Positions 44,613 through 53,470 of a stretch of 64,000 nt of DNA are shown here, in pieces. Each line of letters begins with the position of its first letter. Position 1 is the stretch's first letter. Location: contig NZ_JAVRIA010000002.1 of assembly GCF_031846265.1 (NCBI RefSeq), positions 558,001 through 622,000 of the forward strand, given 5' to 3'. The translations under genes were made by a program, and so were the position numbers. The notes under the pieces are model-generated. The model searched no databases, was not told the origin of the DNA, and saw only the letters and a list, made by a program, of their open reading frames with translations. The DNA is from Microcosmobacter mediterraneus (GTDB taxonomy: Bacteria; Bacteroidota; Bacteroidia; Flavobacteriales; Flavobacteriaceae).

Positions 44613-45482
44613 TTAGCTTAATAATAATTTCCAAGCACTTTCAACATCACCATAACTGAGATAGTTTCTGGCAATTTTATGTTTTTCTCTATGAGATGCT
44701 GTTTTAATATCAGGATAACGTTCACTGACATCTTTTATAAATTCTTCTATGTCTTTTTTAGATGGGAGCTTTTCAACATTGCCAAGCATTCCTAAGTTGT
44801 TACCAGTTAAAATCATGCTATTTCTAACATGTTTAGGCATATTGTCTACACCAATACCTAGAGTTCTAAGTGGTTTTGGGATTTCAAAAAAACCAGCTTT
44901 TGCTCTACTGTAATAACTTCCGCCAGCTCTCGCTACTAAGTCTAATTCTTCTTGGTCTATGATACCATCACTGTTTAAAACATCTTCACTGATATGAAGT
45001 TTCACCACTTCACAAATCACTAAATTTCCTGCGCCACCCTCAGTTCCTAATGAAATAATATTATTTACTTTACACTCTAACTGAATAGGAGATTCTGCTA
45101 CTCTAAAAGGTTTTACGATATCAGATTTTAGCATAGTAAGTCCAGCTTTGTCAAACTCATTAACACCTTCTCCGTATTCTGTACTACTTAAAGACATTTG
45201 GTGTACAATATCATAATTTACAACATTGATAACCACTTCTTTTGTCTGTTCAGCATTTACTAATGTATGTTTGGTTGTATTATCTCTTACACGTCTGGCA
45301 GGCGAAAAAATTAAAACAGGAGGTTTAGCACTAAAAACATTAAAGAAACTAAAAGGCGATAAGTTAGGGTTACCTTTGGCATCTATTGTACTGGCAAAGG
45401 CAATAGGTCTTGGCGCAACAGAACTCAGTAAATAACCATGAAGTTTACCTGTAGATAGGTCTTTTGGATCTAGTGATACCAT
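44613..45482 (-). CDS. Flavin reductase family protein (FMN-binding)
   Basis: 289 residues. Flavin reductase-like split-barrel: YLLSSVAPRPIAFASTIDAK, NLSPFSFFNVFSAKPPVLIF and KHTLVNAEQTKEVVINVVNY. Such proteins bind FMN and use NAD(P)H to make reduced flavin or act as flavoredoxins. A C-terminal helical extension of about 70 residues ends SYGDVESAWKLLLS. First gene of the minus-strand operon with DUF3127 and DUF2480; partner oxygenase not visible nearby. Confidence 0.88.
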   Translation of the reverse strand: MVSLDPKDLSTGKLHGYLLSSVAPRPIAFASTIDAKGNPNLSPFSFFNVFSAKPPVLIFSPARRVRDNTTKHTLVNAEQTKEVVINVVNYDIVHQMSLSSTEYGEGVNEFDKAGLTMLKSDIVKPFRVAESPIQLECKVNNIISLGTEGGAGNLVICEVVKLHISEDVLNSDGIIDQEELDLVARAGGSYYSRAKAGFFEIPKPLRTLGIGVDNMPKHVRNSMILTGNNLGMLGNVEKLPSKKDIEEFIKDVSERYPDIKTASHREKHKIARNYLSYGDVESAWKLLLS

Positions 45483-45664
45483 CTAAAATTTTATTTATGT
45501 ACAAAGGTATTGTTTAGTGTCTAAAGTTAAAAGTTTTAAACGTCTAAAGTTATAAGTGATCTTGTGGTTAATGTTTTAATATATAGCTAATTAGTAAGCA
45601 CTCCATGTAATGTGCAATAAAATTATAAGAATAGCATTATATTTAGGATTGAAAACTATGGTTA

Positions 45665-46822
45665 ATGACACTTTCTCTTAACAGAAATGCAACAAGATGG
45701 CTTATTATTATAGCCTCATTTATTATTATTTCATTGATTCTTTGGAATACGTACTCATTTTTTCAAAAATTTAAAGCTGAGGAACGTCTTAAAGTTCAGA
45801 ATTGGTCTTTTGCTCATAAAGAAATTAATAATGTCACTGACCTCAATGCTGATATTGGAGAATTACCTTTAGAGATAATCTCTAATAATACTACCACACC
45901 AATGATAGTATTAAATGATGATGGGAGTTATGGTATAAATAACATTGATGATGAAATCGCTAAAGATTCCATGGAAATTAAGCGATTAATTTCAAAATAT
46001 GAAAGCGAAAATCAACCCATTGAAATCTCATATAAAGGTAAGGTAAAGAGTACAATTTACTATGGAAACTCACCACTATTAAATAAACTTAAATACTATC
46101 CTTTAGCCTTAATACTTATCATTTTATTGTTTGCAGGTGTGGTCTATTTCTTTTACAGAAGCTCAAAAAATGCAGAACAGAATAAACTCTGGACTGGCAT
46201 GGCCAAAGAGACCGCTCATCAAATAGGGACACCTTTATCATCCTTAGTTGGTTGGGCTGAAATTTTGAAATCAGAGCATGTAAATAGCGACTACATACAA
46301 GAAATTGAAAAGGATATTTCAAGGCTACAGATGATTACAGATCGTTTTAGTAAAATAGGATCTATACCTAAGTTAGAGACCTTAGATATTGTAGCTGAAA
46401 CAAAAGAGACCTATGATTATTTAAAATCTAGATCCTCAAAACTTATAGAATTTGAATTGATACTGCCAAATGACCACATTCAGGTTAATTTGAATAAGCA
46501 ACTCTATAGCTGGACTATTGAGAATTTAGTTAAAAATGCCATTGATGCTATGAAGGGGAAAGGTAAGCTAAAGTTAGAGATGTTGGATACAGAGAAGTTT
46601 GTAAAAATTAATGTTACAGATAATGGTAAAGGTATTTCTAAGAGTCAGTTCTCTAAAATTTTTGAGCCTGGCTTTACCAGTAAAAAAAGAGGTTGGGGAC
46701 TTGGATTATCATTAGCAAAACGGATCATTGAAGATTACCATAATGGACGTATTAAAGTGCTACAATCAGAGATAGGAAAAGGTACAACAATGCAGATTTC
46801 TTTAAAGAAAGTTGATTTATAA
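45665..46822 (+). CDS. Sensor histidine kinase, orphan
   Basis: 385 residues. Helix 1 about 13-33, a 105-residue sensor loop outside the cytoplasm, helix 2 about 143-163, then the kinase core. The phosphorylated histidine is H185 in ETAHQIGTPLSSL. N-box LVKNAIDAMKG, G1 DNGKGIS and G2 GWGLGLSLAKRI are intact, so it should be active. No response regulator gene is in the neighbourhood. Its last 6 bases overlap the end of the convergent HIT gene. Confidence 0.92.
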   Translation: MTLSLNRNATRWLIIIASFIIISLILWNTYSFFQKFKAEERLKVQNWSFAHKEINNVTDLNADIGELPLEIISNNTTTPMIVLNDDGSYGINNIDDEIAKDSMEIKRLISKYESENQPIEISYKGKVKSTIYYGNSPLLNKLKYYPLALILIILLFAGVVYFFYRSSKNAEQNKLWTGMAKETAHQIGTPLSSLVGWAEILKSEHVNSDYIQEIEKDISRLQMITDRFSKIGSIPKLETLDIVAETKETYDYLKSRSSKLIEFELILPNDHIQVNLNKQLYSWTIENLVKNAIDAMKGKGKLKLEMLDTEKFVKINVTDNGKGISKSQFSKIFEPGFTSKKRGWGLGLSLAKRIIEDYHNGRIKVLQSEIGKGTTMQISLKKVDL

Positions 46823-47206
46823 ATTAGAACTTATTGCTTTAGCAGTAGCTTCAAAATCTTTGGAAGAAAGTAATTGTTTAGATGTAAATCTTGCATCTTC
46901 CATGGAGTTTAGTGGAATAAGATGCACGTGTACATGAGGGACTTCTAAACCGATAACAGTCATGCCAACCCGTTTACATGGTATTGACTTTTCTATGGCA
47001 ATCCCTACTTTTCTTGAGAAAAGCATTAAGCCTTTATAAGACTCTTCATCTAAATCTAATAGTTTATTAACTTCCTTTTTAGGAATGCAAAGTGTATGCC
47101 CAATGGCATTTGGATTAATATCCAAAAAGGCGAGGAAGTCATCTGTTTCTGCTACTTTGTAGCAAGGAATTTCACCATTAATAATTTTGGTAAAAATAGA
47201 TGGCAT
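46817..47206 (-). CDS. HIT family nucleotide hydrolase
   Basis: 129 residues. Histidine triad HVHVHLIPL with H91, H93 and H95; N-terminal SIFTKIINGEIPCYKVAETD is typical of the Hint branch, which hydrolyses adenosine 5'-phosphoramidates. Cytoplasmic housekeeping enzyme. Lies after greA on the same strand but separated by a hairpin terminator. Confidence 0.93.
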   Translation of the reverse strand: MPSIFTKIINGEIPCYKVAETDDFLAFLDINPNAIGHTLCIPKKEVNKLLDLDEESYKGLMLFSRKVGIAIEKSIPCKRVGMTVIGLEVPHVHVHLIPLNSMEDARFTSKQLLSSKDFEATAKAISSNL

Positions 47207-47235
47207 TGGTTATCTATTAGGTTTCTATAAAAGTA

Positions 47236-47266
47236 AAAAAGATTCCTAGAGTATAGGAATCTTTTT
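47236..47266. terminator. Terminator hairpin between greA and the HIT gene
   Basis: aaaaagattccta (47236-47248) and taggaatcttttt (47254-47266), perfect arms with T-runs on both strands; ends greA transcription. Confidence 0.85.
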
Positions 47267-47287
47267 AGAATAATTTATAGGTTTATG

Positions 47288-47761
47288 TTATCTAGTAATC
47301 TCTAGAATATCAAATTTCATAACACCACTTGGCACTTGTATTTCGGCAACATCACCAACAGACTTTCCTAAAAGACCCTTACCTATTGGAGAATTTACAG
47401 AAATTTTACCACTAGCTAAATCGGCTTCGCCATCTGCAACCAAGGTATAGGTCATTTCCATGCCATTAGTCTGATTTTTTATCTTCACTTTAGATAAAGC
47501 TAAAGCTTTAGACGTATCTAATTGAGATTCGTCTAATAGTCTTGCACCAGCTAAAGCTTCTTCTAATTTAGCAATACGCATTTCTAACATCCCTTGGGCT
47601 TCTTTAGCAGCATCGTATTCTGCGTTTTCACTTAAATCACCTTTATCTCTTGCTTCTGCAATAGCTTTTGAGGCTTTAACACGTTCAACATCTTTAAGTT
47701 GACTTAATTCTTCTCTGAGTTTTTTTAAACCTTCTTCGGTATAATAAGATACCTTACTCAT
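47288..47761 (-). CDS. greA: Transcription elongation factor GreA
   Basis: 157 residues, full length. N-terminal coiled coil with SYYTEEGLKKLREELSQLKD and the tip region ARDKGDLSENAEYDAAKEAQ (acidic D and E that reach the RNA polymerase active site), then the C-terminal FKBP-like domain ending SVGDVAEIQVPSGVMKFDIL. Rescues backtracked polymerase by stimulating transcript cleavage. Own promoter with a hairpin at the start of its leader. Confidence 0.97.
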   Translation of the reverse strand: MSKVSYYTEEGLKKLREELSQLKDVERVKASKAIAEARDKGDLSENAEYDAAKEAQGMLEMRIAKLEEALAGARLLDESQLDTSKALALSKVKIKNQTNGMEMTYTLVADGEADLASGKISVNSPIGKGLLGKSVGDVAEIQVPSGVMKFDILEITR

Positions 47762-47800
47762 AACTTTTTCGTTTTAATAATAGAGCGTTTATATATAAAC

Positions 47801-47826
47801 ACAAAAAATCTCGTTGAAACGAGATT
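47801..47826 (-). promoter_or_regulatory. Hairpin plus U-tract at the head of the greA leader
   Basis: aatctcgt-tgaa-acgagatt (47807-47826), with TTTTTT following on the minus strand (47803-47808 complement). It looks like an intrinsic terminator or attenuator placed between the greA promoter and the ATG. It may instead end transcripts running in from the TonB receptor gene. Confidence 0.55.
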
Positions 47827-47832
47827 AGAGTA

Positions 47833-47840
47833 CAAATATA
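47833..47840 (-). promoter_or_regulatory. -7 promoter element of greA
   Basis: TATATTTG on the minus strand, exact TAnnTTTG match, 72 bases before the ATG; -33 element not obvious. Confidence 0.5.
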
Positions 47841-47901
47841 CAAAATATTTAATGCACTATTTTATTTTAGTACATTGCGCTTGCTAAGAAAAGAAATAAT
47901 T

Positions 47902-48333
47902 ATGAAAAAAATAAGCATAGTTTTTACTGCAATTCTTTTATTACAGAATTGCTCCAAGAATGACCGTGTAAATAACTGTAATTTTTTATTTGATGCTGCT
48001 GTAAATGCCACTGTAAATCTAAACTTACCTCAATTTAGCCAACTTCAGTTTATAAGTAATTCGGTTTATATTCCTAACCAAGGTAATGCTGGTATAATAG
48101 TAACTAATGTTGGTACAGGTTTAAGAGCTTGGGACGCTGCAGATCCTAATCATGCACCAACCAGTTGTTCTCTACTTTCTATTACAGGTTCTGAAGCTAC
48201 TTGTGGTTGCCAAGATGCGAATACCTATAGCCTTTTTACAGGTGCACCTTTAGAAAATGGAAATTTAGCTTGTGGTCTAAAAGAGTATCGTGTTTCGCCT
48301 TCAGGTAGTAATACGTTTCTTATTACAAATTAA
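47902..48333 (+). CDS. Rieske-like lipoprotein lacking a full Fe-S site
   Basis: 143 residues from the ATG at 47902; an upstream in-frame start lies within the likely promoter (tacattgc before it) and would hide the signal. Lipobox LLQNC (C16). The body, with NQGNAGIIVTNVGTGLRAWD, DPNHAPTSC, CGCQDANTYSLFTGAP and YRVSPSGSNTFLI, follows the strand order of Rieske [2Fe-2S] domains, but the first CxH pair is missing (ADPNH where CPNH is expected). It may therefore be a structural relative without a cluster. Convergent with the TonB receptor, 4-base overlap. Confidence 0.6.
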   Translation: MKKISIVFTAILLLQNCSKNDRVNNCNFLFDAAVNATVNLNLPQFSQLQFISNSVYIPNQGNAGIIVTNVGTGLRAWDAADPNHAPTSCSLLSITGSEATCGCQDANTYSLFTGAPLENGNLACGLKEYRVSPSGSNTFLITN

Positions 48334-50543
48334 AAATTCAAAGTAAGACCAACTAAAAAGTTGGTTGTAGCCTGTGGATAAAATCCTGCACCTTCAATGG
48401 TTGTAATAGTCCCTGGATTGGTGAAATCATCATCATACGTAAAATAATAACCGTTGGACACAAATTTCTCATTAAAGATATTATTGACCAAAGCTGTAAA
48501 CACTATAGAATTAAAAAATGTTGTTGTATGAGATTCTTCGGTTACGCCATTCCCTCTGAATGACATGGTGTAAGTGATGTTGAAATCATTAGTAAAAAAA
48601 CTATCTAATTTTGACAATTCGGCTTCTGTATTACTCATATACTGCTCACCTACAAATTTACTTAATAATGATAGTTGTAAATTTTTAGTAGGCTGAAACA
48701 CTATAGCGTTAGCCGCTATAAATTCTGGTGAAAAAGAAATATCAGTTTTACCAAGATTAACTAATTCACCATCGAAAGGTATTATAGTCTCATTGTTTTT
48801 ATTTGAACTTAGTGTAGCATTTGTTTGTAAGGTTAATTTAGAAGTTACTGGAATAACGGTTTCTAATTCTAATCCTAAACGATAACTCTCTCCACTATTA
48901 GTTCTGATGGGATTACCTACATCATCAAGTTCACCAGAAAGCACCAATTGCTCATTATATAGCATATAGTAGAGGTTAGCATTAAAGCTAAAGTTATTTT
49001 TTTTATGTCTCCAGCCTAGCTCAAAATCGTTGAGTTGCTCAGGCTCAATGTTTGGATTGGTTTCAAAATCCGTTCTGTTAGGTTCTCTATTGGCTCTTGC
49101 GTAGGAGAAATAAAAGTTGTTTTTATCATTGAGTTCATAAGTAATTCCTGCTTTTGGATTGAAGAATGTGAAATTTTTATCCACTTCAAACGGCACAATA
49201 TCTGAACTCGTTCCTGTGGTTTCATAAGTTACATTACGTAGTTGTAGATCGCCATAAAGACTAATTTTTTCATTAAGTCTATAATTAGCTTTTGTAAATA
49301 CTGAGAAGTCGTTTTTAATACTATTGCCATCGTAATAACGATCTCTAATCTCTGATTGACTCGCAAATTCTGCCCAAATAACTTCGCCAAAATGATCGCC
49401 GTCATAATGACTGTAGGAACCTCCAAAAATCATATCGAGCATATTGTTTTTGTAGTTTGCTGTAGCATTTATAACGTAAAAATCGTTATCCAACCAGCGT
49501 CTTCTAATGAGGTCAGTCGTATTTACAGTTTCGCCATCAACTGTTAATTCCTCTAAGCCATAGGTTTCAAAATCATCATCTTCTCTAAACTGTTCAAAAT
49601 AACCACGACCATAGGTATAGTTTAGTCCAACTGTTGTTGACCAATGAGAACTATAACGTTGATTCCAATGTAATTGGTAATGGTCTTGGTTATAATTATC
49701 TACTTCGTTATCATAAAATTGGATATTGCCATTATCATCAGTATAAATTCCTGCTGGATTAAATGTTCTATCATTTTTAAGTGTTTCAGCATCGATTCCA
49801 AACCAAGATTGATAGGTCACTTCTTTTCCACCAAATGTTATAGCTTTAATAAGTGTATTGTCATCTATATATGAACCTTGTAAAAAGTAAGATTTAAGAT
49901 CTGTAGAGGCACGATCTATATAACCATCTGAAACAATATTGGATAAGCGTCCAGCAATTTCAAAGTGATTATTCATTAAGCCTGTGCTGAACTTTACTGT
50001 ATGTTTTCTAGTGTTAAAACTACCAAAAGAGTTTGATATTTCTCCAGAAGCTTCTTTAGAGACAGCATCTGTTAGCACATTAATACTAGCACCAAAAGCT
50101 CCTGAGCCATTGGTTGAAGTTCCTACACCTCGTTGTAGTTGCAAGCTTTCTACTGAAGAGGCAAAGTCTCCTAAGTTAACCCAAAATGTTCCTAAGGATT
50201 CGGCATCGTTGTAAGGTATTCCGTTTATCGTAATATTAGTTGATTGTGCACTTACACCTCTAACACGTATTCCTGTGTAACCAATACCAGCTCCAGCATC
50301 TGTTGTTGTTACTACCGAAGGTAAGAAATTAAGTAGGATAGGAATGTCTTGACCCAAATTACGTTTTGCAATCTCCTTTTTAGTAAGGTTAGTGTGTGTA
50401 ATAGGTGATTTGGCATTAACTCTAACAGCTTTGACTAAAACTTCATCGAGCTTTTCGGTTTTTGTGGAGTCTTGTTGTTTTTCTTGTGAATGTGCAAAAG
50501 TTGCTACTAAACAGATTACAAGAGTATAAATTATTTTTTTCAT
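48330..50543 (-). CDS. TonB-dependent receptor, thiamine-regulated
   Basis: 737 residues from the ATG at 50543, which begins the signal peptide (MKKIIYTLVICLVATFAHSQ); an ATG 15 bases upstream is less likely. TonB box-like LDEVLVKA, plug domain about 45-160 (DIPILLNFLPSVVTTTDAGA, GIRVRGVSAQSTNITINGI) and a 22-strand-type barrel to the C-terminal phenylalanine. A TPP riboswitch lies in its leader, so it very likely imports thiamine, thiamine phosphates or a precursor through the outer membrane. Its leader has its own promoter, separate from the operon upstream. Confidence 0.93.
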   Translation of the reverse strand: MKKIIYTLVICLVATFAHSQEKQQDSTKTEKLDEVLVKAVRVNAKSPITHTNLTKKEIAKRNLGQDIPILLNFLPSVVTTTDAGAGIGYTGIRVRGVSAQSTNITINGIPYNDAESLGTFWVNLGDFASSVESLQLQRGVGTSTNGSGAFGASINVLTDAVSKEASGEISNSFGSFNTRKHTVKFSTGLMNNHFEIAGRLSNIVSDGYIDRASTDLKSYFLQGSYIDDNTLIKAITFGGKEVTYQSWFGIDAETLKNDRTFNPAGIYTDDNGNIQFYDNEVDNYNQDHYQLHWNQRYSSHWSTTVGLNYTYGRGYFEQFREDDDFETYGLEELTVDGETVNTTDLIRRRWLDNDFYVINATANYKNNMLDMIFGGSYSHYDGDHFGEVIWAEFASQSEIRDRYYDGNSIKNDFSVFTKANYRLNEKISLYGDLQLRNVTYETTGTSSDIVPFEVDKNFTFFNPKAGITYELNDKNNFYFSYARANREPNRTDFETNPNIEPEQLNDFELGWRHKKNNFSFNANLYYMLYNEQLVLSGELDDVGNPIRTNSGESYRLGLELETVIPVTSKLTLQTNATLSSNKNNETIIPFDGELVNLGKTDISFSPEFIAANAIVFQPTKNLQLSLLSKFVGEQYMSNTEAELSKLDSFFTNDFNITYTMSFRGNGVTEESHTTTFFNSIVFTALVNNIFNEKFVSNGYYFTYDDDFTNPGTITTIEGAGFYPQATTNFLVGLTLNF

Positions 50544-50678
50544 TACGATTAAATACAATAATCGAATAAAAAGAGGTCATTATTCTTTAATATTAAAATT
50601 TTGATGAAATGTTTTAAGAGATTGCCACGTCTTCAGATTTATTAAATCTTCATCCACGCAATGACAGTTTACATTTCT

Positions 50679-50828
50679 GATTTCCTTAGCAGCATTACCT
50701 GCTCAGGTTCAATGGGTATGATCTCAGCTTTTTAAGTTTAAAGTTTCATATTCAAAATTCAAAGAGCTTCTTAAAACGACTTTGGATCTTAAATTGTAAA
50801 CCTTGAACTCAATAGGCACCCCTTTTTT
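50679..50828 (-). promoter_or_regulatory. TPP (thiamine pyrophosphate) riboswitch
   Basis: On the minus strand, GGGGTGCC (50815-50822) opens the element. After a long variable arm come GCTGAGATCATACCC, then TTGAACCTGAGCAGG, TAATGCTGCTAAGGAAA (to about 50681): the conserved core of the THI element in the correct order. TPP binding should reduce expression of the receptor 136 bases downstream. The P3-side insertion (about 85 bases) is longer than in many examples. Confidence 0.93.
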
Positions 50829-50838
50829 GAGAACGATG

Positions 50839-50846
50839 CAAAAGTA
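50839..50846 (-). promoter_or_regulatory. -7 promoter element for the riboswitch-receptor transcript
   Basis: TACTTTTG on the minus strand, exact TAnnTTTG match; transcription would start just before the riboswitch. Confidence 0.6.
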
Positions 50847-50898
50847 ATAACCAAAAATGAAATAGCTATTATAAAGTAAGTAGTTTTTATCGTTTAAA

Positions 50899-50930
50899 CA
50901 TCATCGTAATATTGCAATATTACGATGATG
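50899..50930. repeat. Perfect 32-base palindrome after arfB
   Basis: catcatcgtaatatt-gc-aatattacgatgatg. It lies 10 bases after the arfB stop and may end that operon, but only a broken T-run follows on the minus strand. Confidence 0.6.
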
Positions 50931-50940
50931 ATAAATAAAA

Positions 50941-51348
50941 TCAATCAATATCAGGTTTTTTCCTAGATGATTTCTTTTCGGAATTAAAACGCTTGTTTTT
51001 TAGACGTTTCTCTTTAACTGCTTTTGGGATTTTTGTAGACTTCCTTTTTTTCATTACGATAAGCCCGTCCTCAATAAGCTTAATAAAACGCTGAATAACC
51101 AAAGTTTTATTTCTATGCTGACTTCTAGTTTCGTCACATTGAAGTATAATAAGCCCTTCTTGAGTAATACGCGACTGGAGTGTTAATGTAAGGCGCTCTT
51201 TTTCTTCCTCTGATAATACTTGAGAAGCATTAATATTGAAGCTTAATTCAACTTTTGAACTTACTTTATTAACGTGCTGCCCACCTTTACCAGAACTACG
51301 TATAGCTTTAAAAGATAATTCTGATATAAGTTGACTAATAATTTGCAT
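50941..51348 (-). CDS. arfB: Alternative ribosome-rescue factor ArfB (YaeJ)
   Basis: 135 residues. Class I release-factor catalytic motif GGQ at 22-24 in IRSSGKGGQHVNKVSSKVEL, and a basic, probably disordered tail (KKSSRKKPDID preceded by many K/R) that enters the empty mRNA channel. Hydrolyses peptidyl-tRNA on stalled ribosomes. Shares one base with the end of the DUF4301 gene, so it is the last gene of the six-gene minus-strand operon. Confidence 0.93.
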   Translation of the reverse strand: MQIISQLISELSFKAIRSSGKGGQHVNKVSSKVELSFNINASQVLSEEEKERLTLTLQSRITQEGLIILQCDETRSQHRNKTLVIQRFIKLIEDGLIVMKKRKSTKIPKAVKEKRLKNKRFNSEKKSSRKKPDID

Positions 51349-52904
51349 TAAGTTATTTGGTGTTGTGCTTTTAGAAGGTCGTTAACCGTTTTTACAGGAT
51401 TAAAAGTAATGATTGGGACTTCTACGAAAATAGTATTCCAATATGCCATACTTCCATTCCATAGACCAGGCAATTCTAAGGCTTTTAGATCTTTACCCAC
51501 TTTTGTTTTCATAGTGATAAAAGCAGCTTTATGATCTACAAAGTTCTCTAAGTTAAATTTCTCGCCTTTATAATTTTTCACACCACAAACCAAATCTACT
51601 GGATTAAAATGGGTAGCATTTTTTAAGATGTTTTTTTGAATTTTGTCCTTTTGATTAATCTGAGCAGATTCAACAATTTGAAGTGATTGATTCCAACTTT
51701 GATCCTTTACCCAAAATGGTCCTCCTCCTGGTTCACCTTCATTTTTTACCATTCCACAGATACGAATTGGCCTGTTTAGTTTAGCTTTTAAATACTCGAT
51801 TTTATATTTGTCTGAATATTTTTCGAATTCATGAGAAATTTTAACACTTAACTCCCTTGTTAAAAATTCTGCTATTGTAATGAGTTCATCTTCAGTGATT
51901 CGTTCGTTTTCTAGATTTCGCAAAAACTGAAATGTTTTATTCTGTAATTTTAAAAGAATCCCTGCTAATACCTTTTTGTATTTTGCAACGTCTTCTTTGT
52001 ACTTTTTTACAACCACATTATCTATATTCTTTATAAAAATAATATCAGCATCTAATTCATTTAGGTTTTTAATTAATGCGCCATGACCAGATGGTCTAAA
52101 GAGTAAGGACTCATTATCGTCTCTAAAAGGCTTATTTTTTAGGGTAACAGCTATAGTATCTGTTGATTCGTGTTGGTAAGAAAAAGAAATATCAAAAGAG
52201 ACACCTGTTTTTTTCTCTACGTACTCTTCAATACGCCTAAATTCTTTGTCAAATGTATCCTTAAATCGTTCTGAAATAGTAAAGTGAAGCTTCGCATTAT
52301 TATCATCAGATGCATAGAGAGCAGCTTCGTACAAATGCTCTTCAAAAGCTGTAGAAATATGATTGTTTTTATACTCATGAAATGGCAACAACCCTTTAGG
52401 TGAGTTTGCGAAATTAAGCTTATCTTTATCTAGCATTGCACTTACAAAGTGCCATGCTTTATCACTTGTAGATAGTTTTTCAAAACTTATGCCTTTAGAT
52501 TCTAATTGCTCTAAAACCAACTTATAAAACGGAAATTTTTCTAAACCAACTAAAAACAAGGACAAGTCTTTTAACTTGTTTTTGTTTATATGAGAATTAA
52601 TAGACTCTTTTTGAGTATTATATTCTTTTAGAAATTTAAATAAAAACTTAAACATTCTTGTAGCTGCACCAGAAGCAGGAACAAATTTTAACAACAATAC
52701 ATTATTCTTTTCTTTCTCGAAATGTGAAATTGAATCCTCAATAAGTGCTTCGTTGAGTTTTAAAATTCCGTTGTCTATTCTTGCAGCTTCAGCAATATTA
52801 GTAAATGGAATGCCAGATTCAAAAAGACCAATTTGTGCTTCAACTTTTTTAAGAGTTAATCCTTTAGCTTCTATTTGTCGTATATCCTTTTCGGTAAAAC
52901 TCAT
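51348..52904 (-). CDS. DUF4301 family protein, nucleotidyltransferase-like
   Basis: 518 residues, soluble. LLLKFVPASGAATRMFKFLF near residue 50 resembles the nucleotide-binding loop of sugar nucleotidyltransferases, LFRPSGHGALIKNLNELDAD followed by FIKNIDNVV near 265-290 resembles their sugar/metal site, and MVKNEGEPGGGPFWV lies near 385. I infer a GT-A-type fold related to UDP-sugar pyrophosphorylases; no activity is known to me for the family. Overlaps its neighbours by one base at each end. Confidence 0.8.
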   Translation of the reverse strand: MSFTEKDIRQIEAKGLTLKKVEAQIGLFESGIPFTNIAEAARIDNGILKLNEALIEDSISHFEKEKNNVLLLKFVPASGAATRMFKFLFKFLKEYNTQKESINSHINKNKLKDLSLFLVGLEKFPFYKLVLEQLESKGISFEKLSTSDKAWHFVSAMLDKDKLNFANSPKGLLPFHEYKNNHISTAFEEHLYEAALYASDDNNAKLHFTISERFKDTFDKEFRRIEEYVEKKTGVSFDISFSYQHESTDTIAVTLKNKPFRDDNESLLFRPSGHGALIKNLNELDADIIFIKNIDNVVVKKYKEDVAKYKKVLAGILLKLQNKTFQFLRNLENERITEDELITIAEFLTRELSVKISHEFEKYSDKYKIEYLKAKLNRPIRICGMVKNEGEPGGGPFWVKDQSWNQSLQIVESAQINQKDKIQKNILKNATHFNPVDLVCGVKNYKGEKFNLENFVDHKAAFITMKTKVGKDLKALELPGLWNGSMAYWNTIFVEVPIITFNPVKTVNDLLKAQHQIT

Positions 52905-53470
52905 TAATTTTTATCTAATAATTTATCTATATGATGAGTAGCTAATTTAAGCCGTTCTTTTTTTGATCCCTTTAACAACACATAGGGTTTTTGATACTTT
53001 ATTAAAGTATCTTCAAAAGCGTTAAACATAGCTTCTCTTTCATTTGGTTTATCTCTCAAATCATCTGCTTCCCAAGGCGTGTCAATATAGGTTAAAAAAT
53101 AAAGTTCATAAAAGTTTTTTAATGCATATTTTTCAATTAAAGGGTCGCAATTCCCTGAGTAATATACCTCAGAATACACCTTAGTTTCTAATAGATCTGT
53201 ATCACAGATTAGAACAGAATCTGTTTTTTGAGCAGAATTATTTTCTAGAGCCATTTGCCCTATAGCAATAGGCAATAAATCATGAGGTTCACAAGTCTTA
53301 CGTTCGTTATTCCATTTGTTTTGAAGATACTCTCGTGCATATTCTGGCACCCAAACAGAATTATAGTGCCTGGCTAATTGACGCGCAAGAGTTGTCTTAC
53401 CTGTAGACTCAGGCCCAAATAAAACGACTCTTATACAGTTTGCAGGTTGTTGTTTAAGCTTTTCTTCCAT
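52904..53470 (-). CDS. NadR-like P-loop kinase
   Basis: 188 residues. P-loop GPESTGKT at 19-26, then VPEYAREYLQNKW, ICDTDLLETKVYSEVYY and DTPWEADDLRDKPNEREAMF, which parallel the nicotinamide riboside kinase domain of NadR. The adenylyltransferase domain of NadR is absent. Start overlaps the transporter gene by 40 bases. With PnuC upstream it may phosphorylate and trap nicotinamide riboside. The nearby TPP riboswitch raises the alternative that both act on thiamine. Confidence 0.82.
   Translation of the reverse strand: MEEKLKQQPANCIRVVLFGPESTGKTTLARQLARHYNSVWVPEYAREYLQNKWNNERKTCEPHDLLPIAIGQMALENNSAQKTDSVLICDTDLLETKVYSEVYYSGNCDPLIEKYALKNFYELYFLTYIDTPWEADDLRDKPNEREAMFNAFEDTLIKYQKPYVLLKGSKKERLKLATHHIDKLLDKN

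Noticed and set aside
45483..45664. Small RNA or repeat array before the histidine kinase
   Set aside because: gtctaaagtt occurs twice but with no stem or further copies; too weak to call.
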